From Lachnospiraceae bacterium (lineage in GTDB: Bacteria > Bacillota > Clostridia > Lachnospirales > Lachnospiraceae): a stretch of DNA of 6,219 nucleotides. The DNA is taken from the NCBI GenBank assembly GCA_022790905.1, contig JAAVYC010000214.1:1-6219 (forward strand), given 5' to 3'. The notes under the pieces are model-generated. The model was not told the origin of the DNA. It worked only from the letters and a program-made list of their open reading frames with translations, and made no database searches. The position numbers were made by a program, and so were the translations under genes. Positions 5,957 to 6,219 of this stretch are shown here, piece after piece; within the stretch, counting starts at the first letter, position 1, and every line of letters starts with the position of its first letter.

Positions 5957-6082
5957 AACATATTAGTGCTTTTTGCTGGAAGTGCCGATAAAAATTATTG
6001 CGGAAAAGGGATATGTTTTGAATTTATCTCATAAGATTGAGAGGAAATTATAAAAGGTGAAAATTAAAAAGTTTTTATTCTG
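5957..6082. other. Non-coding stretch after the prfA terminator
   Basis: No convincing reading frame on either strand. The only structure I find is an imperfect hairpin at 6021-6049 (two 5-bp helices with a small internal loop, no U-run). Positions 6060-6081 are strongly A/T-rich and could serve as an UP element for the promoter immediately downstream. Confidence 0.5.
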
Positions 6083-6111
6083 TTGTAGGTAAATATTGGT
6101 TATGGTATAAT
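6083..6111 (+). promoter_or_regulatory. Strong extended -10 promoter (P1) at right edge
   Basis: TTGTAG (6083-6088) and a perfect TATAAT (6106-6111) are separated by 17 bases, with TGG at 6103-6105 giving an extended -10 and an A/T-rich upstream element. Transcription should start near 6118, heading into the tetranucleotide tract. It lies beyond the prfA terminator and so starts a new transcription unit. Confidence 0.75.
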
Positions 6112-6152
6112 ATTGTCATAGAAAGCAGGGGTTATAAAAAAGTTGACAAAAA

Positions 6153-6219
<67 letters not shown>

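Overview
This AT-rich window looks like a piece of a Firmicutes genome, most likely class Clostridia and probably a gut-type Lachnospiraceae. That placement is inferred from protein style and gene order (rho, rpmE, a DUF1385/YqhQ membrane protein, prmC, prfA), not from any search. Extended -10 promoters, purine-rich Shine-Dalgarno sites and ordinary Gram-positive intrinsic terminators fit the same picture. Both window edges cut through features, so this may be a short contig.

Layout. Positions 1-886 (minus strand) hold a radical SAM protein of the TIGR01212/YhcC-like family, nearly complete but missing its C-terminal tail at the left edge. A divergent intergenic region (887-1039) carries a promoter for each direction, a perfect 7-bp palindrome and a hairpin. 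Then, all on the plus strand: rho (1040-2446); its own strong promoter and a foldable leader in front of rpmE (start 2589, not the upstream ATG at 2550), closed by an intrinsic terminator (2811-2842); a DUF1385/YqhQ membrane protein (2942-3877); prmC (start 3902, set by a strong ribosome binding site); and prfA (4799-5875), followed by a terminator hairpin (5920-5956). The last 260 bases contain no established gene. They hold two consecutive sigma-A-type promoters running straight into a pure ACAG tetranucleotide tract (6177-6219) that reaches the window end.

How the genes work together. Rho ends transcription, L31 is a ribosomal protein, RF1 (prfA) ends translation at UAA/UAG, and PrmC methylates the glutamine of the GGQ loop of release factors, so prmC lies directly upstream of a gene for its own substrate. 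The YqhQ-like membrane protein is the functionally unexplained member of this otherwise information-processing cluster.

The core is conserved housekeeping DNA, and I see no complete undescribed system in it. The parts most worth a second look are the promoter-linked tetranucleotide repeat at the right edge, which resembles a phase-variable contingency locus but may be an assembly artefact, and the structured 5' leader of rpmE.
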